Shown: one piece after another, positions 26,967 through 35,603 of the stretch
Layout: each line of letters begins with the position of its first letter
Numbering within the stretch: the first letter of the stretch is position 1
Source: an uncultured Brevibacillus sp.
GTDB taxonomy: Bacteria > Bacillota > Bacilli > Brevibacillales > Brevibacillaceae
Length of the DNA stretch: 64,000 nt
NCBI RefSeq assembly: GCF_947502445.1
Contig: NZ_CANMZW010000015.1
Location: 55,199-119,198 of the forward strand
Reading direction: 5' to 3'
The notes under the pieces: model-generated
What the model saw: the letters and a program-made list of their open reading frames with translations, nothing else
Databases searched by the model: none
What the model was told of the DNA's origin: nothing
Position numbers and translations under genes: made by a program

Positions 26967-27620
26967 TCAACCTTTGTTGAACCAGTTGACATACTCCTCA
27001 CAAATGGCTCGATTATCCTCGCCGTTTATGGGTGTAATGTTTGCTACTCGAAAAAAGCTCAGACCGATTACCATTGCGAGCAGTCCGTATGCAGCGTTTG
27101 ACGAATCCTTTACTGACATTTGGCCCGTTCTGCTGCCGTAATCAAATATTTTAGCGATGCCCTGAAGATCCGCTGTATAGCTCTTGGACGCCACTTCCTG
27201 CAAATTACGATCCAGCGCGGCTCTCGAAAAAAATTGTACAAAAAGCCTTCCTTGATCTTCATAGGGGATAAACATATTCTCAATGCCATCCAGCTGTGAA
27301 ACGTTGATCTTCTTATCGCTATCATCGCTTTTCGCTGGCAGTATTTGCTTCAATACAACGTCCATCATTTCTTTGGCCGTCATCGTGTTTGTAATCTCTG
27401 CTCCTATCTTTTGGCCATAGTAGGCGAGGAACGATTTGAAAGCTTCGATTGTCAAGTTATCCTTGTTTTTAAAGTAATAAGTGACCACTCCTTTGGAGCA
27501 GCCCGCATATTCAGCAACTTTATCCAGCGTCATACCATCCATACCATGAGCACTGATACAGGTCAACGTGGCGTTGATAACCTCTGCTCGGCGCACTGGT
27601 TCCATTCCCAGTTTGGGCAT
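26967..27620 (-). CDS. TetR/AcrR family transcriptional regulator
   Basis: 217-residue repressor. The N-terminal helix-turn-helix reads MTLDKVAEYAGCSKGVVTYYFKNK in two parts around residues 30-53 (MTLDKVAEYAGCSKG then VVTYYFKNKDNL). The remaining helical ligand domain resembles BetI/AcrR-like regulators. AAGGTGAAAGT precedes the ATG at 27620. A palindrome 20-50 bases upstream (27641-27672) is the likely operator, pointing to autorepression of this gene and the DUF4180 gene behind it. The inducer is unknown. Confidence 0.93.
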   Translation of the reverse strand: MPKLGMEPVRRAEVINATLTCISAHGMDGMTLDKVAEYAGCSKGVVTYYFKNKDNLTIEAFKSFLAYYGQKIGAEITNTMTAKEMMDVVLKQILPAKSDDSDKKINVSQLDGIENMFIPYEDQGRLFVQFFSRAALDRNLQEVASKSYTADLQGIAKIFDYGSRTGQMSVKDSSNAAYGLLAMVIGLSFFRVANITPINGEDNRAICEEYVNWFNKG

Positions 27621-27640
27621 ACTTTCACCTTGTTCTCGTT

Positions 27641-27672
27641 TTTATTTATACTGTACAGTCGGAATAAATAAA
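27641..27672. promoter_or_regulatory. probable TetR operator palindrome
   Basis: Central perfect palindrome ACTGTACAGT (27650-27659), flanked by TTTATTTAT on one side and AATAAATAAA on the other. It lies just upstream of the TetR gene start. Confidence 0.6.
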
Positions 27673-27710
27673 GTGTACCTAAACAGAGCTCGTTTTGTCA
27701 AATCAGATCG

Positions 27711-27746
27711 AACCAAAAAAACGGCATCTCTGCCGCTTCTTTGGTT
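27711..27746 (-). terminator. intrinsic terminator of the iron operon
   Basis: The inner hairpin CGGCATCTCTGCCG is followed on the - strand by T7. Outer bases AACCAAA/TTTGGTT extend the stem. The same 20 bases recur at 42254-42273. Confidence 0.85.
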
Positions 27747-27762
27747 GGTTATAGGTCTTGCT

Positions 27763-28815
27763 TTATTTTGTATACAAGCTCTTCATCAGCTCGCGATTTT
27801 TTTGTTTAAACAAGTCGTTGTGCGAGGATACCATCCCGTACGCGTTGGCATCAGGCGCTACGTATTGCTTCGCTTTGTTCACCGCATTCGCCGCATCCTG
27901 AAACGCTCCCGCAATCAGATGGAGCTTGCCTTCGTGGTGCAGGATATCGCCAGCTGCATAAATTCCTGGCACCGATGTTTCACTCATCGGAGAGCCCGCG
28001 ATCCAGTAGTCATCCTTTAATTCCATCTGAATATCGCTGTTTGCCAGCAATTCTTTATCGCGCTCGTAGCCATAGCTGATGATCACCTCATCTACAGCCA
28101 GCTCAAACAAGCTATCGTCCTCAACTCGTTTCAGCACGACCGTTTCAATGCTCTCGTGATTTGCCGCTGCGACGAGCTTTTCAATCGATGTGTTCAGCAA
28201 GCACTCGACAGAGCTGTTCCCCAGACGAGATATTTCGGCTTCATGGCCTTTCAGCGTATCCTTCCGATAGGTCAAATACACTTGCTTCGCGATCGGTGCC
28301 AGTTCATTCGCCCAGTCAATCGCAGCATTGCCGCCACCTGAAATCAATACCGTTTTGTCTTTAAAGCGTGCGAGCGATTTTACGGTGTAATGCAAATTCG
28401 TAACCTCGAATCGTTCCGCACCCTCGATATCCAGCTTGATCGGTTTCAGAATTCCTCCCCCAACCGCCAGAATCACGGTCTTGGAGTAATGCTTCTGGTT
28501 CGAGGCTGTATGTATCACGAAGTGGCCTTCTTCATCTTTTGAAATGGACGTGACTTTTTCTCCAAGTACAACCTCTGGCTGAAATGTCAAAGCTTGAGCG
28601 GTCATTTGCTCAATCAACTGCGACGCTGGAACAGGTGTTAAGCCCCCTACATCCCAGATCATCTTCTCTGGATATACATGCACCTTGCCACCAAGATATG
28701 GCTGAAACTCAATAATTTTTGTTTTCAATTCTCGCAAACCGCTATAAAAAGCAGAAAATAATCCTGCTGGACCGCCACCGATAATCGTTACTTCAAACAT
28801 TTCTTTTTCTTGCAT
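27763..28815 (-). CDS. ferredoxin/flavodoxin-NADP reductase-type flavoprotein (YumC/YcgT group)
   Basis: 350-residue thioredoxin-reductase-like FAD/NADPH enzyme without the CxxC pair, as in type 2 ferredoxin-NADP reductases. The FAD loop is IIGGGPAGLFSAFYSG, the NADPH loop is VLISGGGNAAIDWANEL, and the C-terminal FAD contact is VPGIYAAGDI. Start ATG 28815 after GAGGCGATTGG. It is third in a Fur-controlled unit after the siderophore-binding lipoprotein and the flavin monooxygenase. In this setting a role as reductase for ferric siderophores, as known for the related staphylococcal IruO, or as electron donor to the monooxygenase is plausible. The context supports an iron role more than general redox. 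Confidence 0.9.
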   Translation of the reverse strand: MQEKEMFEVTIIGGGPAGLFSAFYSGLRELKTKIIEFQPYLGGKVHVYPEKMIWDVGGLTPVPASQLIEQMTAQALTFQPEVVLGEKVTSISKDEEGHFVIHTASNQKHYSKTVILAVGGGILKPIKLDIEGAERFEVTNLHYTVKSLARFKDKTVLISGGGNAAIDWANELAPIAKQVYLTYRKDTLKGHEAEISRLGNSSVECLLNTSIEKLVAAANHESIETVVLKRVEDDSLFELAVDEVIISYGYERDKELLANSDIQMELKDDYWIAGSPMSETSVPGIYAAGDILHHEGKLHLIAGAFQDAANAVNKAKQYVAPDANAYGMVSSHNDLFKQKNRELMKSLYTK

Positions 28816-28862
28816 CTTCCAATCGCCTCACTTGTTTGTTGGATGTTGATTCCTCATTTTGC

Positions 28863-29858
28863 TTACTGATTCAGGTGCTTCTGCACACTTTCCAAAAACT
28901 TGATCCGACTATATGCTGGACCGCCTTCCATAAGCGGATCAACGACGTTTACATAGACGTGATTCTGTTTAAAGGCATTGAGATTTTGGATAACCGGATT
29001 CTTTTGGAGTTCATCGTAGGCTGTTTGCGCCTCCTGAGTTTCACTCGTTGAGAATTGGACGAATAAATAGTCCGGATTCATATCTGCCAGCTTCTCGATC
29101 GAGATCGCTTCTTGTGTTTTCGCCATGCTGACCGGCTCTGGAACCTCCAAACCGATCTCCTCGTATAAGACAGGGTTAAAGTATACATCTCTTGGGTAGA
29201 CGTACACTTGTGACCCGCGAATTCGAACAGCAGCCACTGTTTTACCTTGGAGCTTTTCTTTTAACGAAGCATTCACTGCTTTTGTATCTGTTTGATATTG
29301 AGTGAGAATCTGTTCTGCCTCTGCTTGCTTTCCTGTTAATTCAGCCATGAGCTTCAGGTTCGATTCCCAGTTTGTCGCAATGTGTGAAACCAAGATTGTG
29401 GGAGCGATTTTTTCCAATTTCTCTACTGCTTCTTTTTGAAACTTGGTTGAACCTAAAATCACGTCCGGACTTAGCTCCAATATTTTCTCAAGATTTGGTT
29501 GCGTTTTTTCCCCTATGGATTCCGACTTGCCTGTTACCGGAGCGAACATCTCTGGAAACTTCCCGCCGATCGTGATCGCTCCAGTTGGATGAACATTCAG
29601 TACAAGCGCATCTTCCATCGCTTCCATCGCACCCGTGACCACAATTTTTTCTACCTTTTGTGGAACAGTATACTGTTTACCGAGATATTCAATCGTTCTT
29701 GTTCCGCTCGTCCCTATTTTGTCTGCTTTTGGTTGTACCGTTTCCTGGTTATTGCTTGCGGTTGAACCAGCTTCAATCTGTTTGCCGCCCCCTCCACACG
29801 CAGTCAAAGCAAGCGTGAATAATGCAAGTAAGCAAGCTAGCATACGTTTTTTAGGCAT
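28863..29858 (-). CDS. iron-siderophore ABC transporter substrate-binding lipoprotein
   Basis: 331-residue periplasmic-binding-protein type 2 (FhuD/FecB fold). The lipoprotein signal peptide MPKKRMLACLLALFTLALTA ends at the lipobox Cys in LTAC. The domain starts with RTIEYLGKQYTVPQKVEKIV and has DVILGSTKFQKEAVEKLEKI and DYLFVQFSTSE. The open frame extends upstream, but the signal peptide starts at ATG 29858. No permease or ATPase gene lies in this window, so it must use a transporter encoded elsewhere. Its place between the monooxygenase and reductase, under a Fur-type promoter, supports siderophore uptake. Confidence 0.9.
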   Translation of the reverse strand: MPKKRMLACLLALFTLALTACGGGGKQIEAGSTASNNQETVQPKADKIGTSGTRTIEYLGKQYTVPQKVEKIVVTGAMEAMEDALVLNVHPTGAITIGGKFPEMFAPVTGKSESIGEKTQPNLEKILELSPDVILGSTKFQKEAVEKLEKIAPTILVSHIATNWESNLKLMAELTGKQAEAEQILTQYQTDTKAVNASLKEKLQGKTVAAVRIRGSQVYVYPRDVYFNPVLYEEIGLEVPEPVSMAKTQEAISIEKLADMNPDYLFVQFSTSETQEAQTAYDELQKNPVIQNLNAFKQNHVYVNVVDPLMEGGPAYSRIKFLESVQKHLNQ

Positions 29859-29946
29859 GTTCTTCCTGAACTCCTTTTCCCTGATCCATCTCGATTTTAT
29901 GACACGCATGTGGCTCATTTTTGTCTCTCTTGCTGCGACGACTGGC

Positions 29947-31254
29947 CTAGATCGTCCCTAGATGCTCACGTAAGGTGGCACCCGTATATTCGCTTCTGAA
30001 CAAGCCTTTTTCTACCAACTGTGGTAGCAGCTTATCATAAAAAATATCCATGGATTTCTCTGATCCGCCAGGAAGCGCGATAAAGCCGTCGATCGCTCCA
30101 GCCTCATAACGCTCGATAATATCGCCTAACACATCTTCAACCGTCCCCACCGAAACCCAGTGAGCAGATCCGACAACCTCTGGTCTTGCCAATACCTCTT
30201 CCAAGGTTGGCTCATACTTGACGATATGTCGGCGCAACAATTCGGCATGGGTGCGGCTGCGGACTGGTAGATTCGGATCGGGAAGCATCTCCGCCGTAAT
30301 TGGCTGATCGAGAGCTAAGCTGCTGGCATCAAGACCAAGTACGGATTTTAGCGATGCAAGTCTGCGCTCCAGCCCTAAATGTGCATGTGCTGTCTTATGT
30401 AATTCAAGCGCTTCCTCGCGAGTCTCTCCCAGGAAAAAATACAATCCAGGCAAAACCTTGATGCTGTCCGGATTACGCCCATGTTCCTCGGCCCTTCTTC
30501 GCAGATCACTTCGCAGCTCCACGCCCGATTCCAAATCTGGCATCGCGGCAAAAATAGCATCCGCTATGGAAGCGGCAAAATTCCGTCCTGTATCCGACGC
30601 ACCCGCTTGAAAGAAAGGAATGTCCCCTGAAGGATGGGAAGGCAAAGTAAGCGGTCCTTTGACATGGAAATACTCGCCCGAGTGATTGATGGCGGAAACC
30701 TTATCCCGGTCCGTAAACATCCCAGACTGGCGGTCAATGATAATCGCTTCATTCGGAAAGCTGTTCCAGAGGCTCTGTACGACCTGGGTAAATTCCGCCG
30801 CTTTCGCATATCTTTCATGTGGAGAAGGCATGGGCCCATCACCGAAATTTTCGGCCCCTTCAATAGAGGTTACGATATTCCAGCCAGCGCGTCCGTTACT
30901 AATCCAATGCAAGGTTTGAAGCTGTCTGGCAACGACATATGGAGGGTTAAATGTTGTTGAAATGGTCGTAACCAGCCCAATCCTCTCCGTCTCGCGAGCA
31001 ATCGCTGTGAACATCAATGTCGGGTCAGGGCTGCCGAAGCTGGCTGCATCTCCTATCATCTGTGGGCTTACATATAGGTAATCCGCTCTGAAAAGAAAAT
31101 CGAGCTTTGACCTCTCCGCCTTTTTGGCCAATGCGATGTAGTAGTCAATCGAATTCATTTTCTCTACATCGCTATCCCGGCGCCGCCAGTCTTCCCCCTT
31201 CATCCAGGTGGCTGACAGCGAAAATCCAATGCACAGTTGTCTATTTCCAGTCAT
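29947..31254 (-). CDS. NtaA/DmoA-type flavin-dependent monooxygenase (LLM class)
   Basis: 435-residue FMNH2-dependent monooxygenase of the nitrilotriacetate/EDTA/dimethyl-sulfide monooxygenase group. Motifs: CIGFSLSATWMKGEDWRR, RAGWNIVTSIEGAENFG, HERYAKAAEF and VGTVEDVLGDIIERYEAG. The open frame runs 68 codons upstream through the Fur box, so the start is taken as ATG 31254 with AAAGGTAGGGT before it. It is first gene of the iron unit. Relatives oxidise aminopolycarboxylate or sulfur compounds; in a Fur operon, breaking down a metal chelator or siderophore is an attractive inference. Confidence 0.9.
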   Translation of the reverse strand: MTGNRQLCIGFSLSATWMKGEDWRRRDSDVEKMNSIDYYIALAKKAERSKLDFLFRADYLYVSPQMIGDAASFGSPDPTLMFTAIARETERIGLVTTISTTFNPPYVVARQLQTLHWISNGRAGWNIVTSIEGAENFGDGPMPSPHERYAKAAEFTQVVQSLWNSFPNEAIIIDRQSGMFTDRDKVSAINHSGEYFHVKGPLTLPSHPSGDIPFFQAGASDTGRNFAASIADAIFAAMPDLESGVELRSDLRRRAEEHGRNPDSIKVLPGLYFFLGETREEALELHKTAHAHLGLERRLASLKSVLGLDASSLALDQPITAEMLPDPNLPVRSRTHAELLRRHIVKYEPTLEEVLARPEVVGSAHWVSVGTVEDVLGDIIERYEAGAIDGFIALPGGSEKSMDIFYDKLLPQLVEKGLFRSEYTGATLREHLGTI

Positions 31255-31390
31255 AGATACCCTACCTTTCCTAGACACTGCTCCCGGATCGGCAAAAGCG
31301 TTATCACGCTGAGGCTTACCCAACATGTCACTTTCGGTCATGCCAGAAATGATCGGTCGAATTGCCCCAAATTTTGTTTGCCTATCCATG

Positions 31391-31419
31391 AGCATACTAG
31401 AAATGATTATCATTATCAA
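31391..31419 (-). promoter_or_regulatory. promoter with overlapping Fur box
   Basis: On the - strand TTGATA (31414-31419) and TATGCT (31391-31396) have a 17-base spacer. Bases 31399-31417 match the 19-base Fur consensus GATAATGATAATCATTATC at 15 positions by my count, covering the spacer, as expected for iron-dependent repression of the 31254 operon. Confidence 0.85.
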
Positions 31420-31502
31420 TAAAAAGTGTAGCAAGGTATGCCACAAATGGAAATACACAAATCTCGAATGCGATATGCATCATTATCTAATTTTGTCCCC
31501 GT

Positions 31503-32327
31503 CTATAAAGAATGATCTGCCCTATTTGCATAAGCGGAGGGGGATACACCAAACTTCCTTTTGAATATTCTGCTGAAATAAAGGGCGTTGGGATACCCTA
31601 CGCTGACTGCCACATCACCGACCGGGTAATTACCCGCTCTCAGTAATTCTCGCGCTCTTTCCATGCGATAATGGATGACATAATCGATCGGGCGGAATCC
31701 CGTGTATTTGTGAAAGAAGTAGGAGAAGCTCTTAGTCGTCATGCCGTGCTGCTCGGCTAAATCGTCGAGTGTAAACGGGTGCATATAATGACCGTGAATG
31801 TAGGCTACAGCTTCCTCAATTACCCTTTTACTTGGCGAATGATCATTTTCCCGATGGCTACACCCGATGATAACCTGATGCAGGATGCGGAAAAACAATT
31901 CCTTCACGCGCAGCTTCCCGATCCAGTCCCGAGGTTGAGCATTCTGCTGAAGCATGGTCAGAAGTGACAGCAATCTCGGATTCGCACTCGGCTCCAGCTT
32001 GAAATGAGCATCGGATTCCCGACCACTATTTTTATCAGGCTTGTCCCACTTATAAAAGAGGGCAAAGTATTCATACTCTGATTCACTAATCACTTGCGCG
32101 TCCATCAGCATATCTGAAGCCGCATGAAAAACCGATCCCGGCTGCAATTCGTAGGCCGTTCCATTCACATGCATTCTTGCTTCCCCACGAATGATAAAAA
32201 GAAATCCATACCTTTCTGTCTTACATTCACGCAGCGTACTTTTGGGCTGGATGACTAAACGATAGATGTCTTCTATTTCAAAGGAACCGTTCGCATAATT
32301 CTCAGCTAGTTTATCCAAATCGATCAT
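31503..32327 (-). CDS. AraC-family regulator of the siderophore-locus type
   Basis: 274-residue AraC/XylS regulator with an N-terminal cupin-like ligand region (GEARMHVNGTAYELQPGSVFHA) and two C-terminal helix-turn-helices (FTLDDLAEQHGMTTKSFSYF and VGDVAVSVGYPNALYFSRIF). Start chosen at ATG 32327 after CAGGTG; an upstream ATG at 32366 lacks a ribosome site. It lies directly upstream of the Fur-boxed iron operon on the same strand, like B. subtilis Btr next to feu genes, so it may activate that operon in response to a siderophore. That role is inferred from position. Confidence 0.88.
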   Translation of the reverse strand: MIDLDKLAENYANGSFEIEDIYRLVIQPKSTLRECKTERYGFLFIIRGEARMHVNGTAYELQPGSVFHAASDMLMDAQVISESEYEYFALFYKWDKPDKNSGRESDAHFKLEPSANPRLLSLLTMLQQNAQPRDWIGKLRVKELFFRILHQVIIGCSHRENDHSPSKRVIEEAVAYIHGHYMHPFTLDDLAEQHGMTTKSFSYFFHKYTGFRPIDYVIHYRMERARELLRAGNYPVGDVAVSVGYPNALYFSRIFKRKFGVSPSAYANRADHSL

Positions 32328-32469
32328 GCTACTAACACCTGCTCCCCACCAACTATGAAATGGCATTTTTACAGTAGTATTTTACCACGAGACCTACATG
32401 ATGGCTTACTTCCGGTTGAACGCCAAAAAGCCCAAGCAATTTCACCTGGACTTGACTTGTCTAACGCTA

Positions 32470-33756
32470 TCAATACGTTTCATAAACGAGCTCGCTGTCC
32501 ATTTCAAGCGTCTCGGCAAAAACGACGTAAATGAACAGTTGACCAGCCGAAGTATCGCCTGCATCGTACCCCAAGCAAAATGAACCATCTTTTTCAAATA
32601 CAAGCTCGGACAAAACCAGCTCGGTCACATCTTCGTCAGGATGTGCAGTAGCAATCTGTTCCAGCGCTCGTTCGTTCAGCTCATCAAAATGCTGCCATGC
32701 GTTTTTAATCACGGGTGACAGCCGTTTCATCTCATCTTCGGTAGAGGCAGCTGTTCTCACAAAAAGCTCTTTCCCTTTAAGAAGTAGCGTGGAGGCATAG
32801 ATAGAAAGCGAGACATCATATGCAAAGGTCCCGATCTCTTTGATCGTATGAGCTGGCCAAGTAATGAGATTATTAGCGTGATCCAGTTTTTCCAGCTTTG
32901 GATTCTGACTTGTATCCAGCTTGGCGATTTTATTTTCTGAGCAATACAGCTCGGCTAAAAGCGCATTGCGGCTGAGATCCAATTCTCTGAAGTGATTATG
33001 GAAGCATCGCAAGCTTTCCAGAGCGAGATTTGCCGTGACGTCCAAATCGGTAAGATGATTGTGATTACAGCGGATTTCTCTCAATAGTGAGCAGTTCTTT
33101 ATGTTTAGGTTGATTAAATAATTGTTTGCACACTCCAAATAAGTCAGCTGTGTATTTTGATCCAAATGTAAGTCAAACAAGGAATTGTAGCTGCAGTTCA
33201 GCTCTCTTAACTGCGGATTCTGATCTACCAACAGTTCCGAAATGATATTCCAATAACAGTCCAGCTTGGCGAGCTCGTTGTTCTGACTGACATCCAGCTT
33301 GCGAATCCGGTTAAAGCCGCAATCTACGATTTCCAGCTTCCCATTGTTTGACAAATCCAAGGAATGAATTTCGTTTTTGTTGCAGTTAAGCTCCTTCAGT
33401 AGCGGGTTGTGACTGACATCTAGCTGAGTCAGCTCATTGTATCGGCAAGACAGCATTTCCAACTTCGGATGATTGCTCGTGTCCAGAAACGTCAATTTGT
33501 TTCCGGCACAGTCCAGCACCTTCAAATGTATATTTTGGCTGATATCGAGCTCTGTCAAGCTGTTGAACGAGCAATCCAGCTCCTCAAGCGAAACGAAATG
33601 CTCAATCCCTTTCAAACTGGAAAATCGCTGATTGGCAAGCTGCAGTGATACGATACGATCCACGTCACTTGTCTGAATCTGATCACGATTTTCGCAATAA
33701 GTCTCCAATATGTAAGCTTGGAAGCGTTCATCGATGAAATCTTGTGTGATATTCAC
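32470..33756 (-). CDS. cytosolic leucine-rich-repeat protein with C-terminal DUF-type domain
   Basis: 428 residues. From about 50 to 300 there are roughly a dozen repeats of 21 residues with the pattern L..LDCS.N.L..LD.S.N..L; the Cys in LDC/LNC/LRC positions recurs, as in Cys-type bacterial LRRs. The last 120 residues form a separate domain (VTELVLSELVFEKDGSFCLG, TSAGQLFIYVVF) resembling small DUF2004/DUF2262-like domains that are often immunity-type. There is no signal peptide or anchor, so it should be intracellular and bind a protein partner. GTG start at 33756 with AAAGGAGGAG. Single gene beside the tnpB element. Confidence 0.88.
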   Translation of the reverse strand: MNITQDFIDERFQAYILETYCENRDQIQTSDVDRIVSLQLANQRFSSLKGIEHFVSLEELDCSFNSLTELDISQNIHLKVLDCAGNKLTFLDTSNHPKLEMLSCRYNELTQLDVSHNPLLKELNCNKNEIHSLDLSNNGKLEIVDCGFNRIRKLDVSQNNELAKLDCYWNIISELLVDQNPQLRELNCSYNSLFDLHLDQNTQLTYLECANNYLINLNIKNCSLLREIRCNHNHLTDLDVTANLALESLRCFHNHFRELDLSRNALLAELYCSENKIAKLDTSQNPKLEKLDHANNLITWPAHTIKEIGTFAYDVSLSIYASTLLLKGKELFVRTAASTEDEMKRLSPVIKNAWQHFDELNERALEQIATAHPDEDVTELVLSELVFEKDGSFCLGYDAGDTSAGQLFIYVVFAETLEMDSELVYETY

Positions 33757-33801
33757 GGCGCTCCTCCTTTTGGGTACTAGAACGTATTATGCAGGCAGGC
33801 A

Positions 33802-33879
33802 TTAACTGCTGACAGCTTCCGAATCCTTGAGACGCTTCCAAGACTGGTAACGCTCATTGATAACTGGCTCGATGATCTG
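33802..33879 (-). pseudogene. 3' end of a host gene split by the tnpB element
   Basis: Downstream of the element's right end the - strand reads QIIEPVINERYQSWKRLKDS to a stop at 33802. This fits as the C-terminus of the gene whose 5' part lies at 35161-35603. Whether host sequence is also missing between the halves cannot be told here. Confidence 0.55.
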
Positions 33880-34060
33880 TTGACACTCCCCATGCCTAAA
33901 GGCAGGGGATTCTTGGGTAGTCACTCCTAACAGAGTGAAATATACCAAGCTATCCCTGTGAGTCCCACAGTTTAGTTGGCTACGCCAACAATCGAAGGCC
34001 TTCTTGCTCAATATTGATGGCAGCGTTTTGGTCACGATCATGTTGTACGCCGCAGTTCGG
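33880..34060 (-). ncRNA. probable omega/reRNA overlapping the end of tnpB
   Basis: TnpB nucleases use an RNA made from the 3' end of tnpB and the right end of the element, with the guide taken from the adjoining flank. Here the scaffold would end at 33880 and the guide would be read from 33879 downwards: CAGATCATCGAGCCAGTTAT. The boundaries of the scaffold are inferred. Confidence 0.55.
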
Positions 34061-35071
34061 GCATATCCAACTACGTAAATTTAGATTTTTTACGTCCTTG
34101 TTACGGTATCCACAGTTTGGAGTCGAGCAGAGCTGGCTGGAAGGGAATTGTTTCCCAACAATTGAGACCTTTCTGCCATACCATTCTGACTTATACTCCA
34201 GCATCGTGCGAAACATAGACCACGAAGCATCTGCAATGGATTTTGCTACCTTGTGATTTTTGACCATATTTTCTACTTGCAAGTCCTCTAAACAGATCAC
34301 TTGGTTTTCGTTGATCAGCTTGGTTGACAGCTTATGTAGAAAATCGTTGCGGGTATTTGCTATTTTTTCATGAAGCCGAGCTACTTTCATACGTGCTTTA
34401 TCTCGGTTTTTACTACCTTTTTGTCTGCGAGATTGAATTCGTTGCCACTTCGCCAGTTGTTTTTCATACTTACGGTAGTATTTGGGATTCTCCACCTTTT
34501 CACCCGTAGAGAGAATGGCGAAATTCTTGATTCCAAGGTCAATCCCTACAGTCTGCTCCACTTGTGGTAGCAACAAAACTTCTGTTTCGCAAAGAACAGA
34601 CACAAAATATTTTCCCGAAGGATTGCGTCTACTTGTAGCTGACAGGATACGTCCGTCGATTTCTCGTGATTTTGCAAACGCAACCCATCCAAGTTTAGGA
34701 AGTTTGATACGATTCCCTTCCACTTTGATGTTCATTTTGCATGTATAGGACTGTTTAGGATTCTGCTTACTCTTGAATTTCGGATACCCCTTCTTCTCTT
34801 TGAAGAACTTTTTGTACGAGAAATCCAAATCTTTCAATGTGGATTGAAGGGCAGTTGAATCCACTTCTTTCAGCCATTCGATTTCTTTTTTAAGTTGCGT
34901 TAACATTGCAGAGCAATCGCGGTAGCCCAGCGTTTTCTTTTCCTGTTCGTATGCATCTTTTCGTTTTGCAAGGAAGTGATTGAATACGAAGCGAGTGCAT
35001 CCGATTGTCTTGTTAATGAGTGTCGTTTGTTCTTTGTTTGGATAGAGACGAAATTTGTACGCTCTGTGCAT
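33980..35071 (-). CDS. tnpB: RNA-guided endonuclease TnpB
   Basis: 363-residue TnpB. RuvC catalytic residues are all visible: Asp178 ([11 protein letters not shown]), Glu262 ([10 protein letters not shown]) and Asp347 ([11 protein letters not shown]). The zinc ribbon is intact with CSTPNC (Cys315, Cys320) and CPNC (Cys337, Cys340). The N-terminal helix-turn-helix start [15 protein letters not shown] is typical. A TTG at 35077 is in frame, but GGAG is better placed for ATG 35071. Its start lies three bases after the tnpA-remnant stop. The protein appears functional: it would cut DNA that matches the guide and carries the element's TAM. Confidence 0.95.
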   Translation of the reverse strand: MHRAYKFRLYPNKEQTTLINKTIGCTRFVFNHFLAKRKDAYEQEKKTLGYRDCSAMLTQLKKEIEWLKEVDSTALQSTLKDLDFSYKKFFKEKKGYPKFKSKQNPKQSYTCKMNIKVEGNRIKLPKLGWVAFAKSREIDGRILSATSRRNPSGKYFVSVLCETEVLLLPQVEQTVGIDLGIKNFAILSTGEKVENPKYYRKYEKQLAKWQRIQSRRQKGSKNRDKARMKVARLHEKIANTRNDFLHKLSTKLINENQVICLEDLQVENMVKNHKVAKSIADASWSMFRTMLEYKSEWYGRKVSIVGKQFPSSQLCSTPNCGYRNKDVKNLNLRSWICPNCGVQHDRDQNAAINIEQEGLRLLA

Positions 35072-35073
35072 AT

Positions 35074-35160
35074 TCAATCACTCCTTTCCTTCTGAGACTC
35101 AATATATTTCTTAATCACATCCAGTTGAACAGTTCCAACGGTGGCAACAAAGTAGCATTT
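35074..35160 (-). pseudogene. tnpA: 3' remnant of IS200-type tnpA
   Basis: The frame CYFVATVGTVQLDVIKKYIE, then SQKERSD and a stop at 35074, is the C-terminal tail seen in Y1 HUH transposases TnpA of IS200/IS605. About 27 codons remain out of the usual 130-150. The catalytic HUH and Tyr parts are absent. Confidence 0.7.
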
Positions 35161-35603
35161 TGTTTGACCAGCTCGATTTCTGCTCTATCTTCTTTGCGGC
35201 TTCGTTTGCTGACCAGATCGTTTTTAATCACCCACGTAATGAACATACCTGTTGGGACAAAGGCTTGCTTGGTATCCAGCCCTTGTGGAAAGTCGCCTTC
35301 ATAGTGCCATTTTGCTTTGTCAAACACATAGATTTCTTTTTCCGGAATCTGAAACAATACGTCTCTCGGCTCCTCGGTGAAGCCTTTGCTTTTCAGCTCA
35401 TCGGCCAGCTCCGTCAAACGATCGACTGCTTCCTGTTTCGTTGGATATGGCTCGTATATCGGATTCATCGTCTTTTTGTCGGCATATAGCCTGCCTTTAA
35501 TGATGTTAACGATGCATACCTCTTTTGTCACCGTAATGACCAAATGCCGATAATCCTTAAAAGTCTTTCTCTGCTTGGTCAATACCGTCTCGATCTTGTC
35601 CAC
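35161..35603 (-). pseudogene. 5' part of a gene interrupted by the tnpB element (DUF7832-like)
   Basis: From a GTG at 35603 (GAGGTGA just upstream) the protein reads DKIETVLTKQRKTFKDYRHL and includes EKEIYVFDKAKWHYEGDFPQ and PTGMFITWVIKNDLV, the pattern of the DUF7832 'WHY-GDFP' family. About 145 residues are host-coded. Reading then runs into the element in a foreign frame and stops at 35115. The missing C-terminus probably lies at 33802-33879. Family function is unknown; such genes often neighbour immunity-type proteins. Confidence 0.65.

Larger units (their letters stand above)
33880..35160 (-). mobile_element. IS200/IS605-family element, tnpB with tnpA remnant
   Basis: The element includes tnpB, a 3' scrap of tnpA and a right end typical of the family: the segment around 33880-33910 with CCCCTGCCTTTAGGCATGGG, ending TCAA at 33883-33880 (- strand), which is the usual right-end cleavage tetranucleotide. 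No left-end hairpin is evident, because the tnpA remnant abuts host coding sequence near 35160. The copy therefore looks immobile by itself. It sits inside a host gene. Confidence 0.8.

Noticed and set aside
35115..35160. Apparent C-terminus NATLLPPLELFNWM of the DUF7832-like protein
   Set aside because: These codons are read out of frame from the tnpA remnant; they are not host sequence.
33880..35160. Considered a Fanzor/IscB-like nuclease or a CRISPR-Cas12f effector
   Set aside because: Length, N-terminus and right-end sequence fit ordinary IS605 TnpB, and there is no repeat array. I saw no CRISPR array anywhere in the window.
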